Shown: positions 10,619-21,238 of the stretch, piece after piece
Layout: each line of letters opens with the position of its first letter
Numbering within the stretch: position 1 is the stretch's first letter
Assembly: GCA_036245805.1 (NCBI GenBank)
Contig: BTRK01000006.1
Span: 44,696,020-44,760,019 of the forward strand
DNA: 64,000 nt
Reading direction: 5' to 3'
Source: Pristionchus mayeri
Lineage: Eukaryota > Nematoda > Chromadorea > Rhabditida > Neodiplogasteridae
The notes under the pieces: generated by a model
Database searches by the model: none
Seen by the model: the letters and a program-made list of their open reading frames with translations, nothing else
Told to the model about the DNA's origin: nothing
Made by a program: the position numbers and the translations under genes

Positions 10619-13600
10619 ATGATGCGGCTCATAATCTGCAGCGCCCTTCTCATTGCAACAGGTTAGCGATACTGTAAACGATATTGCGTACCTCTGCCTT
10701 TTAAAGTATCAGCTTGTTTGTAAATTCCGTTTTTCAGCATTCGGCCAAGATGAGTCGTCCGGGTATTTTGGTTTTCCGGTTGGGGAAATCTCACATGATC
10801 AGGTAGGAAAATTGGTAAACAGTGCGAAAGTTTGTCCCTTGAGCTCGCATAGTTATTTTTGACATGATTCTTGGCACGTAGTACCCTATTTCAGTCGAGC
10901 ACTTCCGGCATGCTGTTCCTCGCAGACCCGCAAACGCTGATAATCACGAATTTCTCGCATCTTCCTCATGACGATACTGGATGTGAGTTCCTGGTGGTGT
11001 AGTTTTTCTTCCATATAACCGAAAAGCCAAAAAATCGAAGAAAAGAAGCGTTTTTTCTGGCAGCATTTTGCTTCCACAGGCTTTTCAATCATGCTCGGGC
11101 CGGCACCTACTCAAGGAGACGCGATGAAGGGCGAGAAGATGACCAAGGACGGCATCCTGCTCCGATACTCGCCCCTGAATATTCTGAGGAGGAAAAGGAG
11201 GTTAGTCTTGAAATTCGTATGATCATCATTGACATCTGCAATAAATTGCGAATTTCAGTACAGAAATGGCGGAGGAGGTGGCAGTGGAGCCTAGCCGGGA
11301 GTAAGGACGTTGTTTATCCCCAAAAGAATCGTGAAGCCACATTTTCTTGAATGACAGTGAATGACAGTTTCTTTTTTTCCTTGGAAAAAAGAAATGTAAC
11401 AAAAAACTAGCCAATATGATATAGGAAGCGGCAGCAGGCGCGAGGCCGAGTCGTACCCGTTCCCGCGCCCGTTGCTCCAGTAGACAGAGTACAGTGCGTT
11501 TATATGCATCTCTCTTTTTTTCCATCTACTAAATGTGCGGTAGGTATTTTATTACAATAAAAATGCAACCTAAATACTATTATTTAGTACATAACTCGAC
11601 GTTTTCAGAATGGACAGTCTAATCGAGCGTGCATCAGACGACAAGGCGGCGGGAAGCGGTGAGTCCTCCGCGAGAGGTCCGTTCGCCCATCCCGTTCATG
11701 GATGATCTTTGATCTATTGCAGAACAAGAAAAGGACGTGACACTGCACGCAACTGGCAGTCCTCTCGTCGCTTTCGCCCTTGACACCGGAAGAAGAGGTG
11801 TGCTATTAGAAGTTCTGATTCAGCTTAGAAGTAGTGAAGTTGAGAAGGCGAGTAAGTTCTTCGATTTCCGGTCCGTGTCCGCTTACGCCTTCCATGTTAT
11901 GCTCTGGCAATGCTGAGGTCGGAGGTGTCATCAAGAGTTCAGGGAAAACCAGGCGATTTTCGAAACGGAAGGAGATCCACGGCGATGTACACTCGCTCGA
12001 GATGATTAGGGACATCGAAAGCATGGAGGATCTCGAGTGAGTAAAATGACCCCACGTCCTGAAAGTTCGCAATCTTTGACTAGGTCGGATGAGAACCTTT
12101 GCATAATGACGCCTTTAATATATCGAAGGCGGCATAGTTCTCATCCGACGTAGTGCCCTTGCGACGTGATGCTCGAGATCAAAAGATTGCGTGGTGTTCT
12201 TCGATAGGACAACCGCTTCCCGCAGTTCTCTTCCGCTGCTTTCGAATAACAGCCCGCTAACGAGATTCCCTTTCAGCTCTTCCGACGACGATCTCAAGAA
12301 AGTGCTTGAAGACGCCAATGACGAGAAGTTGATCGTCGACAAAGCGCCTCTCGATTCCACAGACTCGTTCGAATATTTCTCGGAAGGGGATGAGATCCGC
12401 AAGGGTGAGTTGAAGAAGGTGGATCTGCCGGTGGCTGAGGGAGAGAAGGAGAAGGCAGAAGAACTCAGCCAGATGGAGCAGATGATGATACAGGAGGTAC
12501 TCACAAATCCAACATCGATAACTTTAATCAAATTTTAAATTTTGCACTTACCCATTATTATTGATAGTAATGAGCCGAGTAGCTGACGAGATTTTGTTTT
12601 ATAGAATTTGATTGGCATGAGAGTGAATATTTTTCAGGCAGCGATAATGGCCAACTCTACGGTTGAAGCCTCATCGAATTCCACGTCAACTGGTGAAGAA
12701 GGAAGCTCCGATGATGATGGCACTTCCATTATAAAGGATCACGCAGTGAGATACATTTGTTACAATATTTTTGCTCTACGATAGGTCCTGGGAGAACAGA
12801 ATGTGCGAGAATTAGGATCTTCACTATTTTATAACTTTTCGGACATTTTGTGCATTTTCATCTGCATTTGCAGAAACGAGCAGCCGACCATTCCGAGGTT
12901 GAGGGAAGCGGTATGGACGATGCAAGCAATAAGAAACAACCTGGTCGTCACGGTTCGTTTGATTTTTGATCTCAACCATTGAGGCTCAACCAAGTTTTGA
13001 GATCGCGTCATGAAAGGCAAAGATACGCCGGGAGAGGACAGAGGAATGAAGAAGGGACACCACAAGCATCAAGAAGAGAATAAGGTTGGATACAATTCGT
13101 TCTGCAATACTAGGAATTAAGAAAAAAACTTCTATTTTTTGAGGAAAAGATGGCAGAGAAAATGGAGAATCGCACGCACACCGCAAGCGCACGCCAGGCA
13201 GGAGAAAACGACCTCGGTGGTAAGGACAAGTGACTTCTTACTTACGATCTCGTGCCATTCATATAGGAGCGCATATGTACCTGCCGTCAGGCGCATAAAA
13301 ATAGTTCTACCCCATGGCAGCAACGACAATTTACTCACAAATTATCGTTATTCTTTCATATCAACACATGCGTAGGCTGAATAGAACAGCCATCTCCAAT
13401 CCAATTATCAGAGAGTGTCGGCAGTGTTCTATGAACGTTGTTGGTCTGATCAAATTATTGGGCGTTGAGCATGAATGCGTCTATCTAAGACGATTATATG
13501 GTTTCAGAGAACGGCAAGGAGGCTGACGAAGGAACGACTGGTCCTTTCAAGCCCACCGAGTTTTCCCTGCCCCGACTCGATGGAGCCAGGGCCTCTTTTA

Positions 13601-16600
13601 GTCTCCGGTATGGTACCACTGGTGTAGAAGAACGCCAAAGAGGAAGCAGTTTTTTCAATCAAGGCGAACACATGCACAGTAGATACTGACAAGATGGAGA
13701 ATGTGTATAGAAAGACGGAATGATTTCGACAGGGAACATGGTAAGCTGTCGGACTTCCGCTGGATCGGCATCTACGACCAGTGCACGAAGAAGGCCTACC
13801 AGCTACACGAAATTGCCGGCTCCGAGATCCCGGATCTTGAGGTGCGGCAGAATTGAACATTCAGATGCCTTATGATTGACTGTTTAGTCAGTCACTGCAA
13901 TGAAAGGAGTGGCCGCGAATGTAAGCAGTGAGTCCGTACAGGTCAGTTAAATTATCCACTCTGCCGTGTAGAACTGGAGGCTAATACGTCAGCACCTAAT
14001 TTGATGTGTTCAGCTGTAAAAGAGGTTCAGACAGGGACCGAGATTGAGATTGAGTGAGCAATCGTCTGACTCTCTTCGGTTTGCACGCTCTCTCACCTGT
14101 CAGAGAGACAAGAGGGCGTGCAAACTGAAGAGAGTCAGACGATTGCTCGATTGAGTATACAAGTTGAGACAGTGAATTCAGATTGTGAACTGCAATACGA
14201 TAGTAATCCAGAACTTCTACTTCTTGAAGGACACGAAGAGACCCAGTGAGCAGATGTTTTTGAGCTATCTTTGAACACTTCTAACGAATACATGCCAAGC
14301 TCCGTGGCTGGAAAATGGCAAAAAAATCTAAGCCAATTATGAGTGAGTGTGGTGGTGGTATATCTCTATGGATAGAGTACGAAGTACGTCTTCGAAGTAC
14401 ATATGAGTGACTATATGAGAGAATTGAGCAAATCTACCTATGAGTCGTACAGTGAAAAATAAAGTGCCGATTTTAAGATCAGCCTAGGGGTAACTTTTCA
14501 CGTAGAGTTCGAAAATCGACCTTAGAAAGCCGTATCTCTGACCCCTCATTTCGTGCTATGCGCTGAATTTGGGAGGTCGGTTATTGTATCTTTTGAACGG
14601 CGATTCCAAACCCCATAAATGTATGGTAATTCTGAAAGATCTCGACGAGATAAGCATTTTCACTGTTGAAAGTGAATTGCTAGCTCATCTTTGAAAAAAG
14701 TTACGGCCTTTTGAAATCACAAATTTGTCGAAAAATTGCCGACCTGAAAAAATTTTTGGGGGCTGTCGTTTTTTAATTAATCGCATTAAAACCGCCATGA
14801 AGAAGTACCCCTAATACGAAATTTTCAGCGAAAAATTCGTTCCCCTAAGATGTTTCCTGGTTCTCGCAAGATGCCGCAGTGCAGATTTCCCGATATTTCA
14901 AATCAACAACATTCAACAGCAAAACATGAAATTCACTCTCATTGAGAGTCATTGATGTTTTTAGTTTATTTTTAATATATTTGAAACATTTTGAGCAGTT
15001 GAAACCTTATCTAAGTGAACATCAGCTCGATTGGCTGCGTTTCAATGTGATTTGAGCCTGTGGTACACGTTTGGCCTTTGTTTTGACAACGATATCTCTA
15101 CAACCAAAAGTACTACAGTTAACAGATCTGAAATATAAAGCGTATGTGATAATATAATTAATAATATCTTGTTTCGGAACCATTCCTGTTCATTCCAAGT
15201 ATATAGTAGTGCGTAATTTACCAATTCCGGGTTCCTGCCGCATCAATTCCTACTCGAAGCGGGCTCAAACTTAATTTTGAAGCACTCTAATGTCAAAATT
15301 CATATTCTACGAGTGAAAATGTTCCAGAAAAAATGTTACAAAAGTAAAATTAAAGAAAAAATATTTTTTCAAATTTGTCAAAGGTAGTAAGGGGTGAAAA
15401 TGTCGAAATCATGGATACGAATGAAAACGTAATATCTTGGTGTATTTTCACTGGTAGAATACGAATTTTGACATTAGCACGCTTAAAAAATAAGTTTGAG
15501 CCCGCTTCGAGCAGGAATTTATGAGGCAGGAACCCGGAATTGGTAAATTACGCACTACAATATACTTGGAATGGACAGGAATGATTCCGAAACAAATTAT
15601 TATTAATTATAATATCGCATATGCTTTATATTTCATATCTGTTAACTGTAGTACTTTTGGTTGTAGAGATATCGTTGTCAAAACAAAGTCCAAACGTGTA
15701 CCACAGGCTCAAATCACATTGAAGCGCTGCCAATCGAGCTGATGTTCACTTAGATAAGGTTTCAACTGCTCAAAATGTTTCAAATATATTAAAAATAAAC
15801 TAAAAACATCAATGACTCTCAATGGGAGTGAATGCCACGTTTTGCTGTTGAATGTTGTTGATTTGAAATATCGGGAAATCTGCACTGCGGCATCTTGCGA
15901 GAACCAGGAAACATCTTAGGGGAACGAATTTTTCGCTGAAAATTTCGTATTAGGGGTACTTTTTCATGGCGGTTTTAATGCGATTAATTAAAAAACGACA
16001 GCCCCCAAAAAAGTTTTCAGATCGGCAATTTTTCGACAAGTTTTTGATTTCAAACGGCCGTAACTTTTTTCAAAGATGAGCTAGCCCTTCACTTTCAACA
16101 GTGAAAATTTCAACAGTGAAAAATATTTCGTCGATATCTTTAAGAATTACCATACATTTATGGGGTTTGGAATCGCCGTTCAAAAGATACAATAACCGAC
16201 CTCTCAAATTCAGCGCATAGCACAAAATGAGGGGGTCAGAGATACGGCTTTCTATGGTCGATTTTCGAACTCTACGTGAACAGTTACCCCTAGAGGGATT
16301 TTAAAATCGGCACTTTATTTTTCACTGTACGGCCTCTGCTCAGTTCTCTCAGATAGTCATTAGTCACTCATATCGCCTCTGCGACGATGGGCACTTAGCG
16401 CACATTTCCGTTCGAACCGCGCCCATTGTTTTCTGTTTTGTGCGTGTGAGTGACGCAACGCGCTATCAACTATCCACGAACGAGTTGTGTTGCGCAATCG
16501 GGTGATAATTACTCATTGACTGCCTAACCGTTCCCCCTTTCAAACACGTTCTTCCACGTTGGAACGGGCGTCTACCCGCTGAGCGTCCAGAGCCACCAAC

Positions 16601-17238
16601 GAGTGCGAGTACTCGGAAAGGAACTGTAAGTGACACAAGTCTTACAGTTCAAAGATCAGTTTTATAGTCCAAAAATAAGATATATCGGCAAAAATCAAAT
16701 TAGTTCGCGTCTATGTTCGTATACGATGGTTTAGAGCACTGGAAAATGTTGATCTGAAGTGTGTAATGGTCATTTGGTAGTGACGACGCTCTGGAATCCG
16801 TCAACGGCAAAGATCTCGTTGTAAAACTACCCGACGGCATCCGAACTTTCGACGTTGACTTCCTCATGGTTTGTGAACAGTATAGTTTGAGAAGCGATGG
16901 TGCTCTCACTCTTTAAATTATCCGCCCTATGAGAGATTCAGACAAGTGTAGTGGGAGAATGTGGAAAAACAACTTGTTAGAATGTTACTTTTCAAACTTA
17001 CTTCGATATCTTCGATCGAAGTGTTTCGCAGAAGAAAATCCTCGTTTATCTACTATGATCAGAGATATCCGAAACGAATCTTGACAATATTTTAAAACAC
17101 CTTCACTCGAATGAATTAACACTCTAATTAATAATAATAATAATAGCAATGTTCCAGGTGTTCAATGAAGACTCGAACCGCGCGTATGGGCACACCTTCA
17201 TTCCGAGTCTGCTCGTGCCTCCCTGTGATAACCTCTAA
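10619..17238 (+). CDS. Secreted DM13-domain protein with a split first domain, 623 aa
   Basis: Twenty-one exons: 10619-10661, 10738-10802, 10895-10982, 11080-11200, 11259-11300, 11429-11479, 11609-11658, 11723-11797, 11829-12036, 12277-12496, 12638-12745, 12874-12952, 13017-13084, 13144-13219, 13508-13607, 13733-13841, 13888-13941, 14182-14245, 16544-16625, 16781-16868 and 17158-17238 (TAA), 1872 nt. Residues 1-15 are a signal peptide. Two DM13 modules are seen. The first begins GMLFLADPQTLIITNFSHLP, but its C-terminal half (LSDFRWIGIYDQCTKKAYQL, about 469-488) follows roughly 330 acidic and basic low-complexity residues. The second (about 502-620) has VQIVNCNTIVIQNFYFL, then FFHVGTGVYP, then DLVVKLPDGIRTFDVDFLMV. 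DM13 domains are proposed redox or electron-transfer modules of extracellular proteins. Weak points: the acceptors at 11428 and 13143, an optional in-frame intron inside exon 9, and a non-AG acceptor before 16544. AATAAA is at 17261. Confidence 0.8.
12079..12157. mobile_element. Family B MITE in the DM13 gene
   Basis: Inverted repeat of about 79 bp with termini ACTAGGTCGGATGAGAAC and GTTCTCATCCGACGTAGTGC, lying in intron 9. No clear target duplication remains. Confidence 0.7.
14056..14148. mobile_element. Family A MITE (hAT-like), copy 3
   Basis: 93 bp with perfect termini GAGCAATCGTCTGACTCTCT and complement, in intron 17 of the DM13 gene. The 8-bp sequence GATTGAGT is exactly duplicated on both sides (14048-14055 and 14149-14156). 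This is the best-preserved copy and suggests recent movement. Confidence 0.9.
14399..16374. mobile_element. Fold1 long palindromic foldback element, about 1.98 kb
   Basis: Two inverted arms of about 920 bp (roughly 14399-15320 and 15446-16374) around a loop of about 125 bp, inside intron 18 of the DM13 gene. Sample pair: AAAATAAAGTGCCGATTTTA at 14457 mirrored near 16300-16320. The arms have drifted by several percent. No long coherent frame or transposase motif was found, so it looks non-autonomous. Its outer part (CTAGGGGTAACTTTTCACGT, then TCGAAAATCGACCTTAG) matches the element at 45580-46777. Confidence 0.8.
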
Positions 17239-18496
17239 AAAGCGATGATGCGAACGCAATAATAAAATTTAATGTTTTTTTTCATATTCAGCGTATGCTT
17301 GGAGGGTGATAAAGAACGCCTAATAAATATTTTCGACGAATTTCAAGAGCCAATTCGAGGTCCTAAATTGATTTTTACATAAAAAAGAACAGAACTAAGA
17401 AAGACGAATAGATTTCAAATGTTTGATACATTTCGATTTGATTAGGCAAGAGAAGAATGTGGTTTACATAACTATGAAGGAAGAACGATTATTTATAACG
17501 AACAGGTGTATAGTTTGAATCTTCCTTAAAGTATCATCAGTACATATCAGTGGGGTCGCTACAGAGGTCGCTACTCAGTCGAGGTGTAACCGTAGGAACG
17601 GGCAGCTTGCTATTGAAGCTCCGTGCCCGTAACAACGGTCACAACTCCACATGGCGAGTTTGCGCCTCAAGCAAAGGGTCAGGACTATTAGCACTCACAC
17701 CCTTCCCATCTAATTCTTACATCAATAGAAAAAAATCGGTGATGTTTATGCCATGGGCGTATGTTTTGGTGTAGCTAAGGGTGGTAGCATGAGGGTATTC
17801 AATTGACAACAATGCAATAGACTCACGGTGGTTAACATGCTGAATCTTGCCGACTTCGAGCCGACTGCACAGAAGCACTGGCTACTATTCGACTGACACT
17901 GGTCACTGATTGCAGATGAAGGAGCCCTTCCCCCGCCCTGTTGCCCTCATTAAGCTGCTTAGGTCGATGTGTAGCGGTCGACTTACTGCCTGTAATCTGG
18001 CTCCGTCCGCAAACAGACTTCGCCCCGCGCCGCGCTTCTGATAATGACAGCCCTTGCACAAACATTCAGTCAGCGCCCAAGCAGGGAAGCGGCCAGAAAC
18101 CTAAATGTTATTCATGGTGCAAGACAATTTGGGGAATTGCCTCCTCATTTCCTACACCACGTCACCGTTCCTGAATAGGAGTAGAAAAAACGTGTTGGAG
18201 GAACAATTCCTAGAATTTCGAACTCTAGCGCTAACCAAGTTCCGTTCGAAATATTAGGAAAATAGAAAATATGCCGATATGGTCAGTGGCATTAAAACGA
18301 ATGTTTCCGACGATGATAGCGAGCTGATAGCGAACAAAGATCGCGGGAGCTGAGAGAGAATTACACCATCCAGGTCACTGTTCCTTCCTTCCTTATCGCC
18401 TATCAGGGAACAGATGGCCGAATGTAGCGAGATTGCCACTGTTGTTGATGGACATTACACGATACTTGACAAGCGATTCGAGAGTGTGCCAGCTAC
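17239..18496. other. Intergenic region before the CAP gene
   Basis: No supported gene. A minus-strand ATG frame at 18065 ending in a GTAAGT donor was seen but has no downstream partner. GATAG and CTTATC motifs at 18310-18405 lie 140-230 bp upstream of the CAP start and may be GATA-factor sites. Confidence 0.4.
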
Positions 18497-18503
18497 TATA
18501 AAA
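18497..18503 (+). promoter_or_regulatory. TATA box of the CAP gene
   Basis: TATAAAA lies 46 bp upstream of the CAP protein ATG at 18543. This gives a very short untranslated leader and supports that ATG as the start. Confidence 0.65.
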
Positions 18504-18542
18504 GAGTGTAGTGGACATTCACATTAGAGTGCTCTCGGAAAA

Positions 18543-20729
18543 ATGTTGCTTCCTTGTCTCTTCCTAACTATCATCATCGGATGCGTCCTCAGCGAGCCAT
18601 TCGACGAGCATGAGTTCCGGAAGGCGGTTTGTATTTCCACTAATATTCCAACTTCAAGATCAGAAGTAGTTAGATGGAGACCTCTGGAAACATAGTATGC
18701 AGGATGTTGCTAAATCTATGCCAGTGGATTGTTTTCAGCTCAAGAAGGAGTACAACTTCTTCCGTGAAATTCATGAAGTTCCAACGTTGAAGGAAGACAA
18801 GAAGCTGACTAGGTTTGAGTGAATAGCTAGCCTGCGGTGGAAGTTTCACAGCTAAATAGTATCATCGAGCATAAATCAACACGATAAATTCCCCGACATC
18901 GTCTTGGCCTTGTCATGTGGACAGCGCGATGCCATTTGAGTGTCCAACTTCCGCCTTTCCTCCCGATTTGAAAAATGCCCTCAAGGGATTCCAGAAAACT
19001 ATTTCTGTGGCAGTTTCATCATGCAGCCCCGATAGCTGTAAGCTGATAATCATTTCACTTACAGATCGGCTCAGCTATGGGCGGAATATCTATCGACGGC
19101 ACCTGGGCAAACCTGCCTCCACCATTCACTCTATGGTCTCTAAACGGAACTTCTCCTTCGTAGAAACAGCAACGATCACTAATCCGAATATGTTGCCTAG
19201 CGGCGTCCACTTCCCTATTTTAGCCACGCTTCTCTTGTTTTTGCTTGATGGAACAACCTCAATTTGGTGAAAACTCGACACTTGTTGGTTTACTGGCCAC
19301 CCCACCACCTATCATTTTCAATCCCTCCCGTTCGGTAAAGGGTTGTGTGGCAGAAAATCAGAAGAGAAACCAAAAGTGGTGTCGAAGAGGGAGGGACCAG
19401 TATTCCAAGAAGTGCCTAACTTTCTTGCAGGTGGCGAAAACATCTACTTCTACTACTCCTTCCGCAATATCACGCCCGAAGACTTGGCCCAGAAGGCAGT
19501 TCGAGCATTCTATGAGGTACTTTCACCCTTTCCCAGTTTTTCCTTCTCCCTCTCAGCGTATCGAAAGATTTTCAAACATATGGTAGCCTTTCAACACTCG
19601 CAAATTCTGATAATTTGGAACCGAATGGGTTACATTGTTGTACTCTGCTCTTCCGTCTCCAGAACCTCAAAGTGGACATTCCTTAGACAAATTGGATGTT
19701 TTGGCCAGAGAAGATACAGAAGGACGAGTGTTTGGACTAGACCAATTTCGAGAGGGTGTTTGGGTGAAAGAGAACTTGTCCTTTTAGCAACCAATGGTTA
19801 AAATGCTATGGTAAATTGTTCAATAGCGAAAGCGCAGAGGGCGATAAGTCGTATCTATTTCATTTTTGCCACATCAGCTTATTACGATGGGCATTTGGGA
19901 TTGAAATTCGAAATCTGTTTGAAGAGTGTCTTCAAACGGGCCTGAACCGCCGATATGTCATCACTTCAGGAGATCAAGTACTACGATTTTGGCAAGCCGG
20001 GGATGGTGTGGCCGGCGGCGCATTTCACGCAAATGACATGGAAGAGCGCCGAGAGGATGGGCGTGGGAGTGTACACTGCCTCTGTGCCACCGTCAGCATC
20101 TCATTACTTTTCACTGTTCTATATTTGCATCAGTCCTAGTGGTATTTTGCTTCCTGAGGCATGTATGACTGTCCATCAAAGTCTCATCCTGCCTATATGC
20201 GGAACATTCGAAAACAAGTAAATATTGCAGGGGAGAGACACACGGCGGCTGCAACATCCGCTCATCTGAGGCCTTCCCCGCCCGCATGTACTTCGTCGTC
20301 GTCCATCAATTCCCCCACGGCAACATCATGACGCCCCATCACTTTGCACGGTGGGTGCGCCGGGTTTGGCGCTACGTAAATAATAACCTATAAATAACCC
20401 GGGGCATGTTTTCACCCAACTCAGTTCACGCTCTCGCACTCACTCCTTTAGGCCCACTTATTTCGAGACCTTATTTGGGCGAGTTCACGAAATGTTTTTC
20501 CAGGAATGTCCTGCGACCGAAGAACCCGCCAAAGCACCTCGATTTCGCGTGGAACGGCAACTCGACGGATTCAGAAACGACCTCGACAACAACGCCAAAC
20601 TTCTCGACGACGACGTCTTCGCCGAAGACGGTCTCCAACGACGTCACGGAGTCGTCGAGGCGGGCGTCGAAGAAGAAGCGCAAGCGAGACGGGGACAACG
20701 CCAAGCAATTACTCGTCGAGGCAGCGTGA
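18543..20729 (+). CDS. Secreted SCP/CAP (VAP/ASP-like) protein, 253 aa
   Basis: Seven exons: 18543-18626, 18739-18812, 19065-19135, 19431-19516, 19970-20070, 20231-20350 and 20504-20729 (TGA), 762 nt. The first 18 residues (MLLPCLFLTIIIGCVLSE) are a signal peptide. The CAP domain covers about 25-180: LTRSAQLWAEYLSTAPGQ, then GGENIYFYY, then the first CAP signature HFTQMTW at 123-129, then CNIRSSEAFPARMYFVVVHQ with the second signature reading FPHGN. His123 and the glutamates of the putative cavity are present; the second His normally in HNxxR is not obvious. After residue 180 an unusual tail of about 70 residues is rich in Thr/Ser and then Arg/Lys (SKKKRKRDGDN), absent from most CAP proteins. 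CAP proteins act extracellularly, often binding sterols or other lipids. The donor at 20070 (GT|GTACAC) is weak but phase-exact. Confidence 0.83.
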
Positions 20730-21238
20730 AATTCTCTTGCGAAATTAGGCGTGTAAATGTAAACTGGACGAGGGCACGACAATTGCCCGATGAGAAATTC
20801 TTCACTTGCCACTTCTTCTATTCAACTTTTGTGCTTTTGCGACGTGCATAAAGTCGTTCCAACGCCCACTTGCAATGGGGAAGTTGGAGGGAGGTCACGG
20901 TACTTGGCCAGACATTAGCCTACCCGCAGCTTCCTGCTTAGGTCTTTCCTTTCCCCAATCTCCTCTCCTCCCCTGCTCTTGTTTACATGGTTGCTCTGTA
21001 CTGGCGCAGGGTGGGTCCCCCCGTCTCTCCCCTCTCCGCTCGCTCCCCCCTAGAGAGGCGTATCTCGAGCTCGGCTCGGGCAAATTTAGTGAAATGGAAA
21101 AAGTAGCTCTCCTCCCCTCGGCTGCCGCCTGGGATGGGAAGGATTATCCAGGGGCGGACGTACTGGCTGTACCTAGACGGCGCGTCTGAGAGAGAGTTCG
21201 AGATTGTGGGAGGAGGAGAAGACAAGTGAAATCCAGAG
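20730..21238. other. Short intergenic region upstream of the PDZ-like gene
   Basis: Pyrimidine-rich and GC-rich; no coding or repeat signal was recognised. It is the probable promoter of the gene starting at 21239. Confidence 0.4.

Noticed and set aside
15521..15742. Frame of 73 codons inside the 2-kb foldback
   Set aside because: Its mirror copy in the other arm (15042-15224) is also partly open; AT-rich codon use and no known domain point to chance.
17988..18065. Minus-strand first exon MFVQGLSLSEARRGAK with a GTAAGT donor
   Set aside because: The downstream space on that strand is occupied by the opposite-strand DM13 gene, with no acceptor exon seen.
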